A stretch of 64,000 nt of DNA from G963674685 sp964591275 (lineage in GTDB: Bacteria; Lernaellota; Lernaellaia; JACKCT01), in assembly GCA_964591275.1 (NCBI GenBank), contig CAZQAE010000019.1, forward strand, positions 1-64,000, read 5' to 3'. Below are positions 8,065-17,809 of this stretch, piece after piece. The first letter of the stretch is position 1. Every line of letters starts with the position of its first letter. A model generated the notes under the pieces. The model ran no database searches and was not told the DNA's origin. It saw nothing but the letters and a program-made list of their open reading frames with translations. The position numbers were made by a program, and so were the translations under genes.

Positions 8065-8994
8065 GTGCCGAAACCGACAGCCCCTACCCTCATCACGGTC
8101 CTGGGACCAACCGCCACGGGCAAAACCCGTCTGGCGGTCGCTATCGCTGCGCGGATTGGCGGCGAAATCATTTCCGCCGATTCCAGGCAAGTTTATCAGG
8201 GCATGGATATCGGAACCGGCAAGGATCTTGAAGAATACCAAGTCGGAGATCGGCGAATCAAATATCACCTCATCGATATTCTAAAGCCGGAAACAGATTT
8301 CAGTGTTTTCGATTTTCAAAAACTCTTTTACGAAACTTTTGCGGATATCAGGCGGCGGGGAGCCTTTCCCATGATGGTCGGCGGCACAAGTTTGTACCTC
8401 GATTCCGTATTGCGTGGATATCAACTTTATAAAACACCGGAAAATCCGGAGCTTCGCGCCCGGCTCGCCGACAGCAATATGGACGAACTGGAAATACTCC
8501 TTAAGAGCCTCAACGAAAATCCGCATAACACCTCGGACCTGAAAACACGCGAGCACGCCATTCGCGCTATCGAGATCCTCGAGTTCAAAAAATTGAATCA
8601 CGACAAACGCTCGCGGCCTCCATGCGTCATTCATTCTCTCAACATCGGCATTCGCCTGGAGCGTGATGAAATCCGAAACCGAATCTGCAAACGTCTGCGG
8701 CAGCGGCTCGAAACCGGAATGATCGCCGAGGCGCAGGCGCTGCGCGATGCGGGTCTGCCTTGGGAGCGCTTCGCTTACTTCGGTCTGGAATACAAATACC
8801 TCGCCCTGTTTTTACAGGACTTGATGAGCGCAGAGGAGATGGAGGAAAAACTTGTGACGCAAATCGGCCGCTTCGCCAAACGGCAGCTAACCTGGTTTAG
8901 AAAAATGGAACGCCACGGAATATTAATCCATTGGTTTTCGCCTGATGACCGGGAAGGCGCAATGGCGGTCATTGCGGAAGCGGGGATTGCGTGA
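8065..8994 (+). CDS. miaA: tRNA dimethylallyltransferase MiaA
   Basis: Transfers a dimethylallyl group to N6 of A37 in tRNAs reading UNN codons. The 309-residue length is typical. The P-loop G-P-T-A-T-G-K-T lies at about 14-21, S-A-D-S-R-Q-V-Y-Q-G-M-D-I-G-T-G-K at about 39-55, and V-G-G-T-S-L-Y at about 108. The C-terminal half is the helical insertion and catalytic region. The start is GTG; no better codon lies nearby. The stop overlaps the GTG of the next glycosyltransferase by four bases, so the two are translationally coupled. Confidence 0.93.
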   Translation: MPKPTAPTLITVLGPTATGKTRLAVAIAARIGGEIISADSRQVYQGMDIGTGKDLEEYQVGDRRIKYHLIDILKPETDFSVFDFQKLFYETFADIRRRGAFPMMVGGTSLYLDSVLRGYQLYKTPENPELRARLADSNMDELEILLKSLNENPHNTSDLKTREHAIRAIEILEFKKLNHDKRSRPPCVIHSLNIGIRLERDEIRNRICKRLRQRLETGMIAEAQALRDAGLPWERFAYFGLEYKYLALFLQDLMSAEEMEEKLVTQIGRFAKRQLTWFRKMERHGILIHWFSPDDREGAMAVIAEAGIA

Positions 8995-10250
8995 GCACGC
9001 ATTCCGGCGGAGTTAGCGCCAAGCTACAGAAATACATTCATAAACACGGCATCGAAACCGCACCGGGCCGCGCAAATCGCCTCATTAAAATCGTCATTCC
9101 CGCCTTCGCCGAACGCGAATCGATTCATCAGCCCCTTGCATGCTTATGCGCTCAAAAAGCTGCCTGCGAGGCCGCCGAAATCATCGTCGTTGTCAACAAC
9201 GTAGAGGGCGACCAATCCTCGCGATTCGACGACAATCAGAAGACGCTGCGTTTCCTGGGACCGGATTCCCGTATGCGCAAGGCGCTCCTGGAGGCAGGAT
9301 ATCATTTCACGCTCATTGATCGATCTTCGCCCGGTCGGGGTTTTGCACCCAAAATCGCGGGCGTGGGAGCGGCCAGGAAAGCGGGGCTCGATTATGGCCT
9401 TGGCGCCTTGCTTGATCTCGAAGGCAAAGGCCTGCTGGTCAGCCTGGACGCCGATTGCAGCGTTCCCGAAAACTACCTTGCTGCGCTGATAGAATGGGAA
9501 CGCGACAAGGAAGACTTCGGCGCGGGCATCATCGATTACGCGCACCCTTTCCCCGAGGACGCCGCGCATCGGCAAGCGATTGCGCTTTACGAAATCCGCC
9601 TGCGTTATACGGAACGCGCTCTGCAAGCGACCGGCACTCCTTACGCCTTTGCAACCATCGGCTCCACAATCATCTGCCGTCCGAACGCCTACGTCATGGC
9701 GGGCGGCATGAACACGCGTAAGGCGACGGAAGATTTTTATTTTCTCATGAACCTCGCCAAGGCGACATCCATAGACGCAATACATTCCACCTTGGTGACG
9801 CCCGGCGCCCGCGTGTCGGATCGGGTCTATCTTGGCACCGGGCATGGCGTCGGAAAATTGCTCGGCAATGCCGAACCTTTTCTTTTGGAGCAGCCGGATT
9901 GCTACCGGATCGTGGGGCGGGCGCTGAAGATTCTTCTTGATGGTAATGAGCGATCACCGGATGAAACGCTGCGCGAAATCGCTGAGAATACGGCAGAACT
10001 GATGCCTTTTTTTGAAAGCAAATCCCTGCGGGACACGCTGCGCGAGACCGCCGCGGGCACGCGAACCCGGCGCAGTTATGAGCGACGCATTCACCAATGG
10101 TTTGATGCCTTGAAAATCAGGCAGGCCGTGCGTTTTCTATCCGAGCATCATTATCCAATGATCCTCTGGGATAAAGCCGTAGGCGAGTTGACCGAAATCC
10201 ATGAGGGCGGCGACCCCGTCCGAACGCTTTTAGGTTTGCGTGGGTCTTAA
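8991..10250 (+). CDS. Family 2 (GT-A) glycosyltransferase
   Basis: A 419-residue protein. After about 30 residues the GT-A fold begins with I-K-I-V-I-P-A-F-A-E-R. V-S-L-D-A-D-C-S-V-P-E-N-Y near 150 holds the metal-binding DxD-type motif. The acceptor region with A-T-E-D-F-Y-F-L near 245 corresponds to the ED motif of GT2 enzymes. There are no clear membrane helices, so it is probably cytoplasmic or peripheral. The GTG start overlaps the miaA stop as GTGA. Sugar donor and acceptor are unknown. The last ~90 residues are a helical extension not typical of minimal GT2 proteins. Confidence 0.75.
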   Translation: MSTHSGGVSAKLQKYIHKHGIETAPGRANRLIKIVIPAFAERESIHQPLACLCAQKAACEAAEIIVVVNNVEGDQSSRFDDNQKTLRFLGPDSRMRKALLEAGYHFTLIDRSSPGRGFAPKIAGVGAARKAGLDYGLGALLDLEGKGLLVSLDADCSVPENYLAALIEWERDKEDFGAGIIDYAHPFPEDAAHRQAIALYEIRLRYTERALQATGTPYAFATIGSTIICRPNAYVMAGGMNTRKATEDFYFLMNLAKATSIDAIHSTLVTPGARVSDRVYLGTGHGVGKLLGNAEPFLLEQPDCYRIVGRALKILLDGNERSPDETLREIAENTAELMPFFESKSLRDTLRETAAGTRTRRSYERRIHQWFDALKIRQAVRFLSEHHYPMILWDKAVGELTEIHEGGDPVRTLLGLRGS

Positions 10251-10316
10251 TACGCACTATGAAAAGCTTGTGCGCTAAAGAAGAATCTCCTCAATCCAGG
10301 TCTTTTTATGGACTTG

Positions 10317-11723
10317 TCACCGGAATAAATTCCTCAGCAATACACTCAAACCAACGAAGCTGTTGCGAAGTTCGTGCATAGGGTGGCGACGCAACCGACG
10401 CAGACGCCGTAATAGGGTATTGGGGTGGAAATAAAAGCGCATCCAGGCGCTCTTGAGAATTTTCCCCCATTGCTCAGGAGGAAGCGCTGAAGTGAAAATT
10501 TGCGAATCGCTTGTGGTGAAGTAATCCTCCCAGGGACGCGCAATAAGCCGCCCTTCCGCCTTTAACTGCGCGTACAATGCGCTTCCGGGAAGGGGCTTGA
10601 AAAGGTTGAATGTCGCCAGATCCGTTTCCAGACTCAGTGCAAAACGAATATTCTCCTCGGCCTGTGTCTGGTCTTCCCACGGAAAACCTAAAATAAAATT
10701 GACCTTGCATTCGATGCCGTATGCACGCGTGGATCGACAAACCTCTTCAACGCGGCGCAAATCGATGCGCTTGTTGATGCGCTGCTGCGTTTCCGGGTTG
10801 GCCGACTCAACGCCATAGATCACATGATAGCAACCTGCGCGGGACATCAGGCGCAAAAGTTCATCATCCACCGTGTCCACGCGCGAAAAACAGTTCCAAG
10901 TGAATTTCATATCACGCGAGATAATTTTTTCACACAGTCCGCACATATTCTTCTTTCGAAGCGTTGGACCCTCATCGAAAAAACGAAAGTCTTTAATGCC
11001 GTACCGGCGCGTGCACTGCTCAACTTCATCCAGAAAACAATCGGCGCTGCGGTAGCGAATCGTGTCCGCAAATACGCTCTTGCTGCAGAACGCGCATTTC
11101 ATCGGACACCCGCGTGAAAACAGAATGCCGGTTGTCGGCAGGCTCGCGTAATTCCCAGGATCGGGAACGTAGCGCCGAATCGGCACGGCCTCGCGTTCCG
11201 GGAAGGGCAAAGTGTCCAGATCGTCAATCAGTTCACGGGGAGGATTGATCCGCGTTTCACCGTTTTGGGAATAAGCAAGTCCACGTATTGATTTGAAGTC
11301 GCCGCCACTGCCGATCGCGTGCATAATATCCGTCAGCGTGCGCTCGCCTTCGCCGAAAACGAGAAGGTCGAAAACAGGAAACTCCTTGAGAGTTTCTTCC
11401 GGGAGCGCCGAAGCGTGAAATCCTCCCAGAACCAGCGTGGCGCCCGGCCACTTTTGTTTCACGCGATGGGCGATTGTCGCAGCCACTCCAACGTTCGTTG
11501 TATAAGACGTTAGCCCCACAACTTGCGGAGGGCTTGAGTACAGCCGGCGCCGCAGCGCGGCATCCGGATCGCGCTCAATGCTCAAATCAAACACATCACA
11601 ATCGAAGCCGCTTTGCTTGAGATATGCTGAAATATAAAGCAAAGACAGCGGAATTTCCCTACCAGGGAGATTGAAAAGCGCGCCCTTGATATTAGGGGGT
11701 TGTATCAATAAAACATCAGGCAT
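10317..11723 (-). CDS. B12-binding-domain radical SAM protein
   Basis: A 468-residue enzyme. About residues 1-150 are a Rossmann-like B12-binding region (L-L-I-Q-P-P at the start, V-L-G-G-F-H-A-S near 98, F-G-E-G-E near 122). The radical SAM core follows with S-R-G-C-P-M-K-C-A-F-C (CxxxCxxC) near 207-215 and W-N-C-F-S-R-V-D-T-V near 275. The C-terminus is basic and Arg-rich. Family members catalyse methylation or rearrangement of lipids, hopanoids or peptides. It lies 6 bases after the DUF2079-like gene in one operon. The substrate is unknown. Confidence 0.85.
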   Translation of the reverse strand: MPDVLLIQPPNIKGALFNLPGREIPLSLLYISAYLKQSGFDCDVFDLSIERDPDAALRRRLYSSPPQVVGLTSYTTNVGVAATIAHRVKQKWPGATLVLGGFHASALPEETLKEFPVFDLLVFGEGERTLTDIMHAIGSGGDFKSIRGLAYSQNGETRINPPRELIDDLDTLPFPEREAVPIRRYVPDPGNYASLPTTGILFSRGCPMKCAFCSKSVFADTIRYRSADCFLDEVEQCTRRYGIKDFRFFDEGPTLRKKNMCGLCEKIISRDMKFTWNCFSRVDTVDDELLRLMSRAGCYHVIYGVESANPETQQRINKRIDLRRVEEVCRSTRAYGIECKVNFILGFPWEDQTQAEENIRFALSLETDLATFNLFKPLPGSALYAQLKAEGRLIARPWEDYFTTSDSQIFTSALPPEQWGKILKSAWMRFYFHPNTLLRRLRRLRRHPMHELRNSFVGLSVLLRNLFR

Positions 11724-11729
11724 GAGGCA

Positions 11730-13478
11730 TTACCTTAACCGCGCCAGTTGCGTTTCGCTGTAAACATCGCGGCCAACCTTTGGCTCAGCTAAAATACGAT
11801 CACGATAAGGTCGAAACAGATTTTTCCTGAGCAAATCCTCATTGGCAAAGATGAACTCCAATGCCTCGGCGTTGCCTGCGTTGTCATGGCCTTTTTTCAT
11901 GAGGACATATCCGTCTTCAAAACGAGCTACACCGTATCGGCCACCGGTGAGCAACGTGCGAACATCCTCCAGATATTGCTTTCGCGCTAGCAGATACTCA
12001 AAAGCGAAAAGATCGACGAATATGTAATCCTCGGTCATATCGTTTCGATTCCATTCAAAGGAACGCAATCGGGGGTGGCCTTTCATGAGAGGTTTCGGGA
12101 ATAGATTCCACTGGGCGCGCACGGAAGCTCCGTCGGGAATCTCCCCGGCGATTTGCCATCCCAATTCATCGTGCGTTGTCTGCTCGTAATAACGGGCGTC
12201 GTAATGAATATTGAGAGGAATCGGCCCCCCGATCATCGGCGGCCACAGAAGCCGCGCCAACATCGACAGGAACACAACAGACAAAAGCATGTATGGCCCG
12301 TTCATCATGCCGAAACTTTTGTGGCTAAAGTAGCCATAGAGTCTTGCGACGCCGATGGCAAAGCATCCCATGAACGCGCCAAGCAAATAAAAATGATTGT
12401 TATGCACGAAGACGATCGGAGCATAAATGTCGGGGTAAATGTTTTGGTAGAATACGTCGGAAACCAGCGCCGAACTCGACAGAAGTATCATCCCCATCTC
12501 GGGCAATGCGCACAGAAAATATCCACCCGCAAGAATGGGGACAAACAGAAAGGAAATCAGCACGAACAGGTGAGCGGCGTTGGCATCGATCAGAATCTGA
12601 TGAATTACAAAGACCGGTCTGCTGATCATCGTCCAAACAGCTTCGCCGACCGTGTCGCCGTAAACCGACAAATGCATCTCTTCGGTCGAAACGGAAAGAT
12701 TAAGGTGATTTTTCGCAATAGCCGCGGCGCCAACCATAAATACCGTCAGAAGCGCGCAGGTGAAAAATGCCGCTTTACCGTGCTTCCTTTTGGGTTCGCG
12801 CAGCCAGACGAACAATCCAAAACATGTCGCCATGAACATGAGGTTCACTTTTCCGAGTCCGGCCAGGGCGAGAAATACGATCGACCACTTGAAGGCGCCT
12901 TTTGCATTGGCGTAGAAAAATGCGAGGAAAAATGGCGTTGTCAATAAGTAACTGCGCCACCCCATGAGCGCGAAGGTCCATAGATAAGGATTTAAGGCAA
13001 GAGCCAAAACGACGGCAAGACCAACAAGAGGCTTTCCGGAAATCTGTGAAGCCAGGAGATAAGATAAAAATAATGCGGCGCTCAAAGCCCCGGTCTGCAG
13101 GACAAACAAGGTATAAACACTCGGCGCCGCAGCGTATAGCAACATGACGAAGTATTGCATCGGTTCGAGTGTAAAAAAGAACCAATTCGCGGGATTAAAG
13201 CGCATGGCGGCAAATAATCCTTCGCTCCGGACCATTTCAAAAAATTGCAGGAGTTGCTGGACATCGAAATGCGTGACGTCAAGGCAAAGATATTTCCGGT
13301 GAGAGTAGCTGAGGGTCATCAAGAAGAAGCTTATGCATATAAGCGCCGCGCCCGCCGTCGGAATGGACAAAGGAAACCCGCCGGGGAGTTTGATTTTCAC
13401 GAAGCCCCCGATCTTGTCGCGGGTTTTTCCATGAAATATCTCCAGCGCGATTTCATAACTCATCCAGCCCTTGTTCAT
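11730..13478 (-). CDS. Polytopic membrane protein, DUF2079-like
   Basis: About 582 residues with roughly ten predicted membrane helices in the first 400, then a soluble C-terminal part. The early H-F-D-V-Q-Q motif after the first helix, and the late region with A-S-V-R-A-Q-W-N-L-F-P and Y-I-F-V-D-L, match the plan of DUF2079, which resembles GT-C glycosyltransferases (catalytic loop after helix 1, periplasmic end domain). Start choice is open: ATG at 13478 or at 13463. Both overlap the upstream lipoprotein stop, implying coupling. Its partners are a Cys-repeat lipoprotein and a radical SAM enzyme. Confidence 0.65.
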   Translation of the reverse strand: MNKGWMSYEIALEIFHGKTRDKIGGFVKIKLPGGFPLSIPTAGAALICISFFLMTLSYSHRKYLCLDVTHFDVQQLLQFFEMVRSEGLFAAMRFNPANWFFFTLEPMQYFVMLLYAAAPSVYTLFVLQTGALSAALFLSYLLASQISGKPLVGLAVVLALALNPYLWTFALMGWRSYLLTTPFFLAFFYANAKGAFKWSIVFLALAGLGKVNLMFMATCFGLFVWLREPKRKHGKAAFFTCALLTVFMVGAAAIAKNHLNLSVSTEEMHLSVYGDTVGEAVWTMISRPVFVIHQILIDANAAHLFVLISFLFVPILAGGYFLCALPEMGMILLSSSALVSDVFYQNIYPDIYAPIVFVHNNHFYLLGAFMGCFAIGVARLYGYFSHKSFGMMNGPYMLLSVVFLSMLARLLWPPMIGGPIPLNIHYDARYYEQTTHDELGWQIAGEIPDGASVRAQWNLFPKPLMKGHPRLRSFEWNRNDMTEDYIFVDLFAFEYLLARKQYLEDVRTLLTGGRYGVARFEDGYVLMKKGHDNAGNAEALEFIFANEDLLRKNLFRPYRDRILAEPKVGRDVYSETQLARLR

Positions 13479-14706
13479 CAACGAGACACTGATCCGCTAT
13501 GGCCTCGCAAGCGGTCTTCGCAACGCAGTTTCTCTTGAGCTGCGACCACGATTCGATGCACGTCTGCTGGCAATCCAGTTGACTTTGCGTCTCGATAAGG
13601 TTGCATTGCGCCATTGTCGCGCAGGCTGATGAGCAGTCCTGGCTTGCGCTGTCCTCAAGTGCGGCTCCGGCTTCCAGGCAAGCGTCCAGGTCCTGGCATG
13701 GCGAACTCGACAGGCACTCCCTTTCCATATCGCTGAACTCAGCCGGACAAGTCTGCAGGCACATATCATAATCCCACTGATCCAATGCCGCGCACTCCAC
13801 CAAATGAGTGCAGATATCGACGCACTGCGAACCGGGAATGTCCAGACATTTTTCGGCGCCTTCGCAGTTGTCCTGAGCGGCGAGGCAAATCGCCAACTCC
13901 AAATCCCATTCCTCCTCGCAAGCCCAGTGGCAATCGCTTTCGCCCAGGGTCACCAATTCACACACCATCGCGGCGTCGCACGCCATCAAGCACAGTTCAC
14001 CAGGCAATCTTTCCAGTGCGCATTGCGTTTCTATGTCTTCGCACTCCTGCCTCATAATGCAGTCCCGAGCCGGAGCATCCATTTCGGATTCGCAGAAATC
14101 CAGACATTCGGAAGATTCCGTGCGCGAGATGAACTCGCAAAGTTTCAGTTTTTCACAAACCTGAGAGCATGGAACGACAATATGCAGGTCGAGGCAATGC
14201 GCGGGCGCCCGTTCGCAATCGGATTCCGCCAGGCAGTCCCTTTGGTTTTTCGTCCATTCGTCGAGACAGACCTCGGCGCACTGATCCGGGTCCATTGTCA
14301 TCCATTCGCACGCATCGAGTTTTCCGCACAGGTTGGCGCAGACCTCTTCTTCTGATTTCGTAAAACAGATATCCTCAATCCGGTCGCATTCCGCATTGGC
14401 GATGCAATCCTGAATCCGTTCAGTCCATTCATCTTCGCACCAGGGCATGCACATTTCGACGTCCGGCAACAAACCGCAATCCTCGATTCGCAGGCAGCTT
14501 TGCTCGCAGCGTTTTTTTCGATGCTCTTCCGGGGAAACAGCGCCGTCCTCATTTTTATAGTGCATTTCATCAGCGCCTTCGAAATTCTCGCTGCCAGGAT
14601 CAGTAAAAGGATTCTCGGCGAAGCATCCATAAACCAAAACAACAGCCAGAATGGCTCCGTAGGCGCCGATGACTCCAAGTCGTTTATAAGCATCGTGATT
14701 GTTCAT
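13453..14706 (-). CDS. Lipoprotein with six tandem 8-cysteine repeats
   Basis: A 417-residue protein. Residues 1-28 are a lipoprotein signal with a lipobox ending V-L-V-Y-G-C, Cys28 being the probable lipidated residue. From about 66 to the end there are six imperfect units of about 55-60 residues. Unit 2 has Cys in the order C-x3-C-x5-C, C-x3-C, then three more around R-D-C-L, D-C-E and H-C-L, eight per unit, with a conserved E-W or E-E-W between. I know no named domain that fits exactly; it suggests disulfide-rich exported repeats. ATG is preceded by GAGG. It is first in an operon with the DUF2079-like and radical SAM genes. The function is unknown. Confidence 0.75.
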   Translation of the reverse strand: MNNHDAYKRLGVIGAYGAILAVVLVYGCFAENPFTDPGSENFEGADEMHYKNEDGAVSPEEHRKKRCEQSCLRIEDCGLLPDVEMCMPWCEDEWTERIQDCIANAECDRIEDICFTKSEEEVCANLCGKLDACEWMTMDPDQCAEVCLDEWTKNQRDCLAESDCERAPAHCLDLHIVVPCSQVCEKLKLCEFISRTESSECLDFCESEMDAPARDCIMRQECEDIETQCALERLPGELCLMACDAAMVCELVTLGESDCHWACEEEWDLELAICLAAQDNCEGAEKCLDIPGSQCVDICTHLVECAALDQWDYDMCLQTCPAEFSDMERECLSSSPCQDLDACLEAGAALEDSASQDCSSACATMAQCNLIETQSQLDCQQTCIESWSQLKRNCVAKTACEAIADQCLVDEQGLDEL

Positions 14707-14807
14707 AACGCATCCTCAGATTTCACCCATATCTACGAACGCGCCGAAAGACCTGTCAAGACGTTCATTGCTTGCAAAACCGAGTTAGCCAGCGAAGTGG
14801 GCTGGGA

Positions 14808-14963
14808 AATGCGAAATTTCGAATCGCGAATGCGGAATGCAAAGCCGATAAGCTTGCACCCTGCGGGCTTGCCGCGCATTCCGCAATAGAAATTTCACAC
14901 ATAATGTTCATTTGGCAATCCGCATTCGGCATTCAAAATTCGGCATTCGCCATTCCGCATTGT
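14808..14963. repeat. Inverted clusters of ATTC/GAAT-GC short repeats
   Basis: The left arm (14808-14840) repeats GAATGC-like words. The right arm (about 14918-14963) repeats the reverse complement, such as GCATTCGGCATTC and ATTCGGCATTCGCC. The arms could pair into a long irregular hairpin. It fills most of the 398-base gap between divergent genes. A related cluster lies at 24766-24928. It looks like non-coding repetitive DNA. Confidence 0.55.
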
Positions 14964-15104
14964 ATTGACGGGCTTTGAGCTTTTTCCATAGAATGGAATT
15001 ATAGTCCTGAGCAATCAGGCAATACCAATAATTCCAGTATTTTCGCCACGGAAACGAGCGGCGCTTTTTTCGTTTGCATAAGTCGCCGCCTAGAGGAAAA
15101 AAAT

Positions 15105-16898
15105 ATGACGAGCGATCCTTTCAAAGTCGATGAATCGCATCTCTGGTTTTCAAAAGAAGCCGGATGGCCCGACGAAGTTCCCAAGAACACAACATTTGAA
15201 AAACGAGTTTTGGGCGACATCCTGCGAGAGACGGCGAAAAAATATCCGGACAAACCCGCCATGTGGTTCCAGGGCGTGTATATGAACTACCGGGAACTCG
15301 ACGACACCGTTGATCGCATCGCCACGGCCCTGGCCAACCTGGGATTAAAAAAACCCGACGTTGTAGCTCTGCTTTTGCCCAACTCATTCCAGTACGTCGT
15401 GTGCTTCTACGCCTGCATGCGCCTGGGACTCATCGTCACGGGTTGCAATCCGACATACAAGGCCGGCGAAATCCTACATCAGCTCAAAACCGTCAATGCC
15501 AAGGCCATGATCGTTTTGGACTTCCTCTACCCGACGGCCGTTGCGCCAATACGCGAAAAAAGCCCTGTCCAGATCTACATTAAGACGAACATCACAGACC
15601 TGCTGGGACTTTCCGCAGTGAAAAAATTCCTCGGCAGCGTTCTCGGAAAGATTCCCAAGGCTGATGTGCCCGATGCAAAAGATTTTAAGGAAATGTTGAA
15701 GACCGCGCCCGCCGTACCGAAAGTCAATGTCGAGGCGGACGATTCGGCCACGTACATCATGACCGGCGGAACCACAGGCGTCCCGAAAGCGGCGATTTTG
15801 TCTCACTTCAACTGCGTGTCGAACGCTTATCAATCCTCCTTGTGGCTCTTCAAAGTTAAATCTGGGTCCGCCGTCCTCGGAATCCTGCCTCTCTTCCACA
15901 GCTTCGCCATGACCTGCGTGATGAACATCTCGATCACACTGGGTTGTTGGATGATTCTGTTTCCGAAACCTCCTGATATGGAGGTATTATGCCAAACCAT
16001 CCAAAAACTCGGCCCGCCTGAAGGAACGATGTTTCCAGGAGCCGAAGTTCTCTTCAAACGCCTCGCGGAGTTTCCGGGCGTCAAAAATTACGATCTGGCC
16101 GGCAAACTCAATCTGGCCGTCTCGGGAGCCGGTCCCCTCCATCGTCCGGTGCAAGAAGCCTACGAAAAAATCACAAAGGGCCGCCTCGCTGAAGGCTACG
16201 GCCTGACCGAGTCCACGCCGGTCGTCAGCGCGCATCCCTTTTGGGGCAACCGCAAAATCGGCACGATCGGACTCCCCTTTCCCGGCACGGAGTGGCGCAT
16301 CGTGGAAATAAACGACACGTCGATCACGATCCAGCCCGGTGAAATGACCAAAGACGACGACGGCGAAGTGATTCCAAAATCCGGTGAGTTGATCGTGGCG
16401 GGGCCGCAAGTCATGGTCGGCTATCTGAACAAGCCGGATGAAACCGCGTCGCACATCATTGAGATGGACGGCAAAAAGTGGCTGTTGACAGGCGACATCG
16501 GTTTCATGGACGACCAGGGCCGCGTAACCATCAATGATCGAAAGAAGCAACTCATCAAAAACAAGGGCTGGTCCGTTTTCCCGACGGAGGTGGAAACCCT
16601 GATGATGGGACACGAGGCGGTCAACGAATGCGCGGTGGCAGGCCTCCCGGAGGCGACAACAGCCGGCGAGATAATCAAGGCCTGGGTTGTTATTCACCCG
16701 CAATTCATTGGCAAGGTCACCAGCGAAGAGCTGACGAAATGGGCCAAGGAAAACATGACCTTTTACAAGGTCCCGGCGCACATCGAAATCATTGACGAAA
16801 TACCTAAAAGCGCCATCGGCAAGGTTATGAGGCGTACACTTCAGGAAGCCGATCCCTTGTACATCGAAGGAATGGAAAAACGTTCCAAAGGAAAATAA
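15105..16898 (+). CDS. Long-chain fatty acid--CoA ligase (AMP-binding)
   Basis: A 597-residue ANL-superfamily enzyme that activates fatty acids with ATP and CoA. The P-loop-like A3 motif Y-I-M-T-G-G-T-T-G-V-P-K lies near 221-232, the A5 motif G-Y-G-L-T-E-S-T-P near 365, and T-G-D-I-G-F-M-D near 465. The hinge and A8 region D-R-K-K-Q-L-I-K-N-K-G-W follows near 484, with a catalytic Lys near the end (A-I-G-K-V). These fit FadD-type ligases. ATG follows AGAGGA with good spacing. It is monocistronic, with a strong terminator at 17010-17038. Chain-length specificity is not deducible. Confidence 0.9.
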   Translation: MTSDPFKVDESHLWFSKEAGWPDEVPKNTTFEKRVLGDILRETAKKYPDKPAMWFQGVYMNYRELDDTVDRIATALANLGLKKPDVVALLLPNSFQYVVCFYACMRLGLIVTGCNPTYKAGEILHQLKTVNAKAMIVLDFLYPTAVAPIREKSPVQIYIKTNITDLLGLSAVKKFLGSVLGKIPKADVPDAKDFKEMLKTAPAVPKVNVEADDSATYIMTGGTTGVPKAAILSHFNCVSNAYQSSLWLFKVKSGSAVLGILPLFHSFAMTCVMNISITLGCWMILFPKPPDMEVLCQTIQKLGPPEGTMFPGAEVLFKRLAEFPGVKNYDLAGKLNLAVSGAGPLHRPVQEAYEKITKGRLAEGYGLTESTPVVSAHPFWGNRKIGTIGLPFPGTEWRIVEINDTSITIQPGEMTKDDDGEVIPKSGELIVAGPQVMVGYLNKPDETASHIIEMDGKKWLLTGDIGFMDDQGRVTINDRKKQLIKNKGWSVFPTEVETLMMGHEAVNECAVAGLPEATTAGEIIKAWVVIHPQFIGKVTSEELTKWAKENMTFYKVPAHIEIIDEIPKSAIGKVMRRTLQEADPLYIEGMEKRSKGK

Positions 16899-17009
16899 TC
16901 ACCGAAGAACACCATTGGGCTCCGCTCTAAAATGTCTTAGGTTCAAGGACTCTTTGGCATTTTTCAACAGCATAAAACAGCTGTCGCGCAATTCGCATAT
17001 TGGGAAGAT

Positions 17010-17038
17010 CGACGTATCCGAAATACGTCGGTTTTTTT
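17010..17038 (+). terminator. Rho-independent terminator
   Basis: A perfect 8-bp stem CGACGTAT/ATACGTCG with loop CCGAA, followed by G and seven T. It is the likely end of the acyl-CoA ligase transcript. Confidence 0.8.
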
Positions 17039-17092
17039 CATGTTAATAATGCGACGGTTCATCAATCAATTCGCGTGGCTACGCACGGGCAC

Positions 17093-17122
17093 TTGACACT
17101 CAAAACAGCGCTCCCGTACCAT
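17093..17122 (+). promoter_or_regulatory. Sigma-70-type promoter for the 17156-20680 operon
   Basis: TTGACA at 17093-17098, an 18-base spacer and TACCAT at 17117-17122. The predicted start site is about 27 bases before the ATG at 17156. Confidence 0.55.
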
Positions 17123-17155
17123 TGCAGGGTGATTGAATCAGGAGAATTGCTTGTC

Positions 17156-17803
17156 ATGCGCACAAAACTCATTATCACGGCCACGGCCTTCGTCTTTCTG
17201 CTCGTCGGGTGGAATTTCTTTACTACCCCTTCACCGACGGTCCCCGGACTTGAGCGCCCAAAAATAGACGGACTCGTCTTTGCCGGAGACGGCACCAAGG
17301 ACCCCGCAGCTGCCAGAGCGGAGCAAAGGCGGAAAGAAAGACAGGAAAGACTCAATAAGAAAAAGGCTCAAAATGAAAGCGTCAATGAAGGAGAAGAAAA
17401 AAGTGGGTTTTTGAAGAGTTTCTTCAAAGACGCCGGTAATGACGCCGTTGGCAAAGCGAACAAAGCTGTTCCGGGTAATGTCCTCAGGAACTCTCCGGCC
17501 AAGCCGAAAACCTCCATTCGAAGCCGGTCGAAGGTGAAAAAGAACAAGCAGGAGTTTTTGACCAAGCGTCGGGAAGCAAGGCGAAAGAGAATGGAGGCGC
17601 GAAAAGAATCTCGTGAAGCAAAAGCGCTAAAAAACAATATTGCAAAAACAGTTATCGAAAAGATCGAGAATCCGCCGTTGGAGGATTACGAGATCGAACT
17701 CGAACATCCGGGCAATATCCCCGAGTACGAAAGCGAAGAATCCGAGGCGCCAGACTCGGGGGTGGAGGTTCTGGAAGATGGGCAAGGGGAAGTTGTTGAG
17801 TAA
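17156..17803 (+). CDS. Membrane-anchored, highly charged hypothetical protein
   Basis: About 215 residues. Residues 1-20 are a hydrophobic N-terminal anchor or signal (T-A-F-V-F-L-L-V-G-W). The remainder is rich in K, R and E: a basic helical stretch (A-E-Q-R-R-K-E-R-Q-E-R), a Lys/Arg-rich middle, and an acidic C-terminus. I chose the ATG at 17156 because it follows TCAGGAG and lies just below the promoter; the frame is open upstream to 17000 but without a site. It lies six bases before the glycosyltransferase-coiled-coil gene, so the two are probably co-transcribed. No known family. Confidence 0.6.
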   Translation: MRTKLIITATAFVFLLVGWNFFTTPSPTVPGLERPKIDGLVFAGDGTKDPAAARAEQRRKERQERLNKKKAQNESVNEGEEKSGFLKSFFKDAGNDAVGKANKAVPGNVLRNSPAKPKTSIRSRSKVKKNKQEFLTKRREARRKRMEARKESREAKALKNNIAKTVIEKIENPPLEDYEIELEHPGNIPEYESEESEAPDSGVEVLEDGQGEVVE

Positions 17804-17809
17804 AATTGC

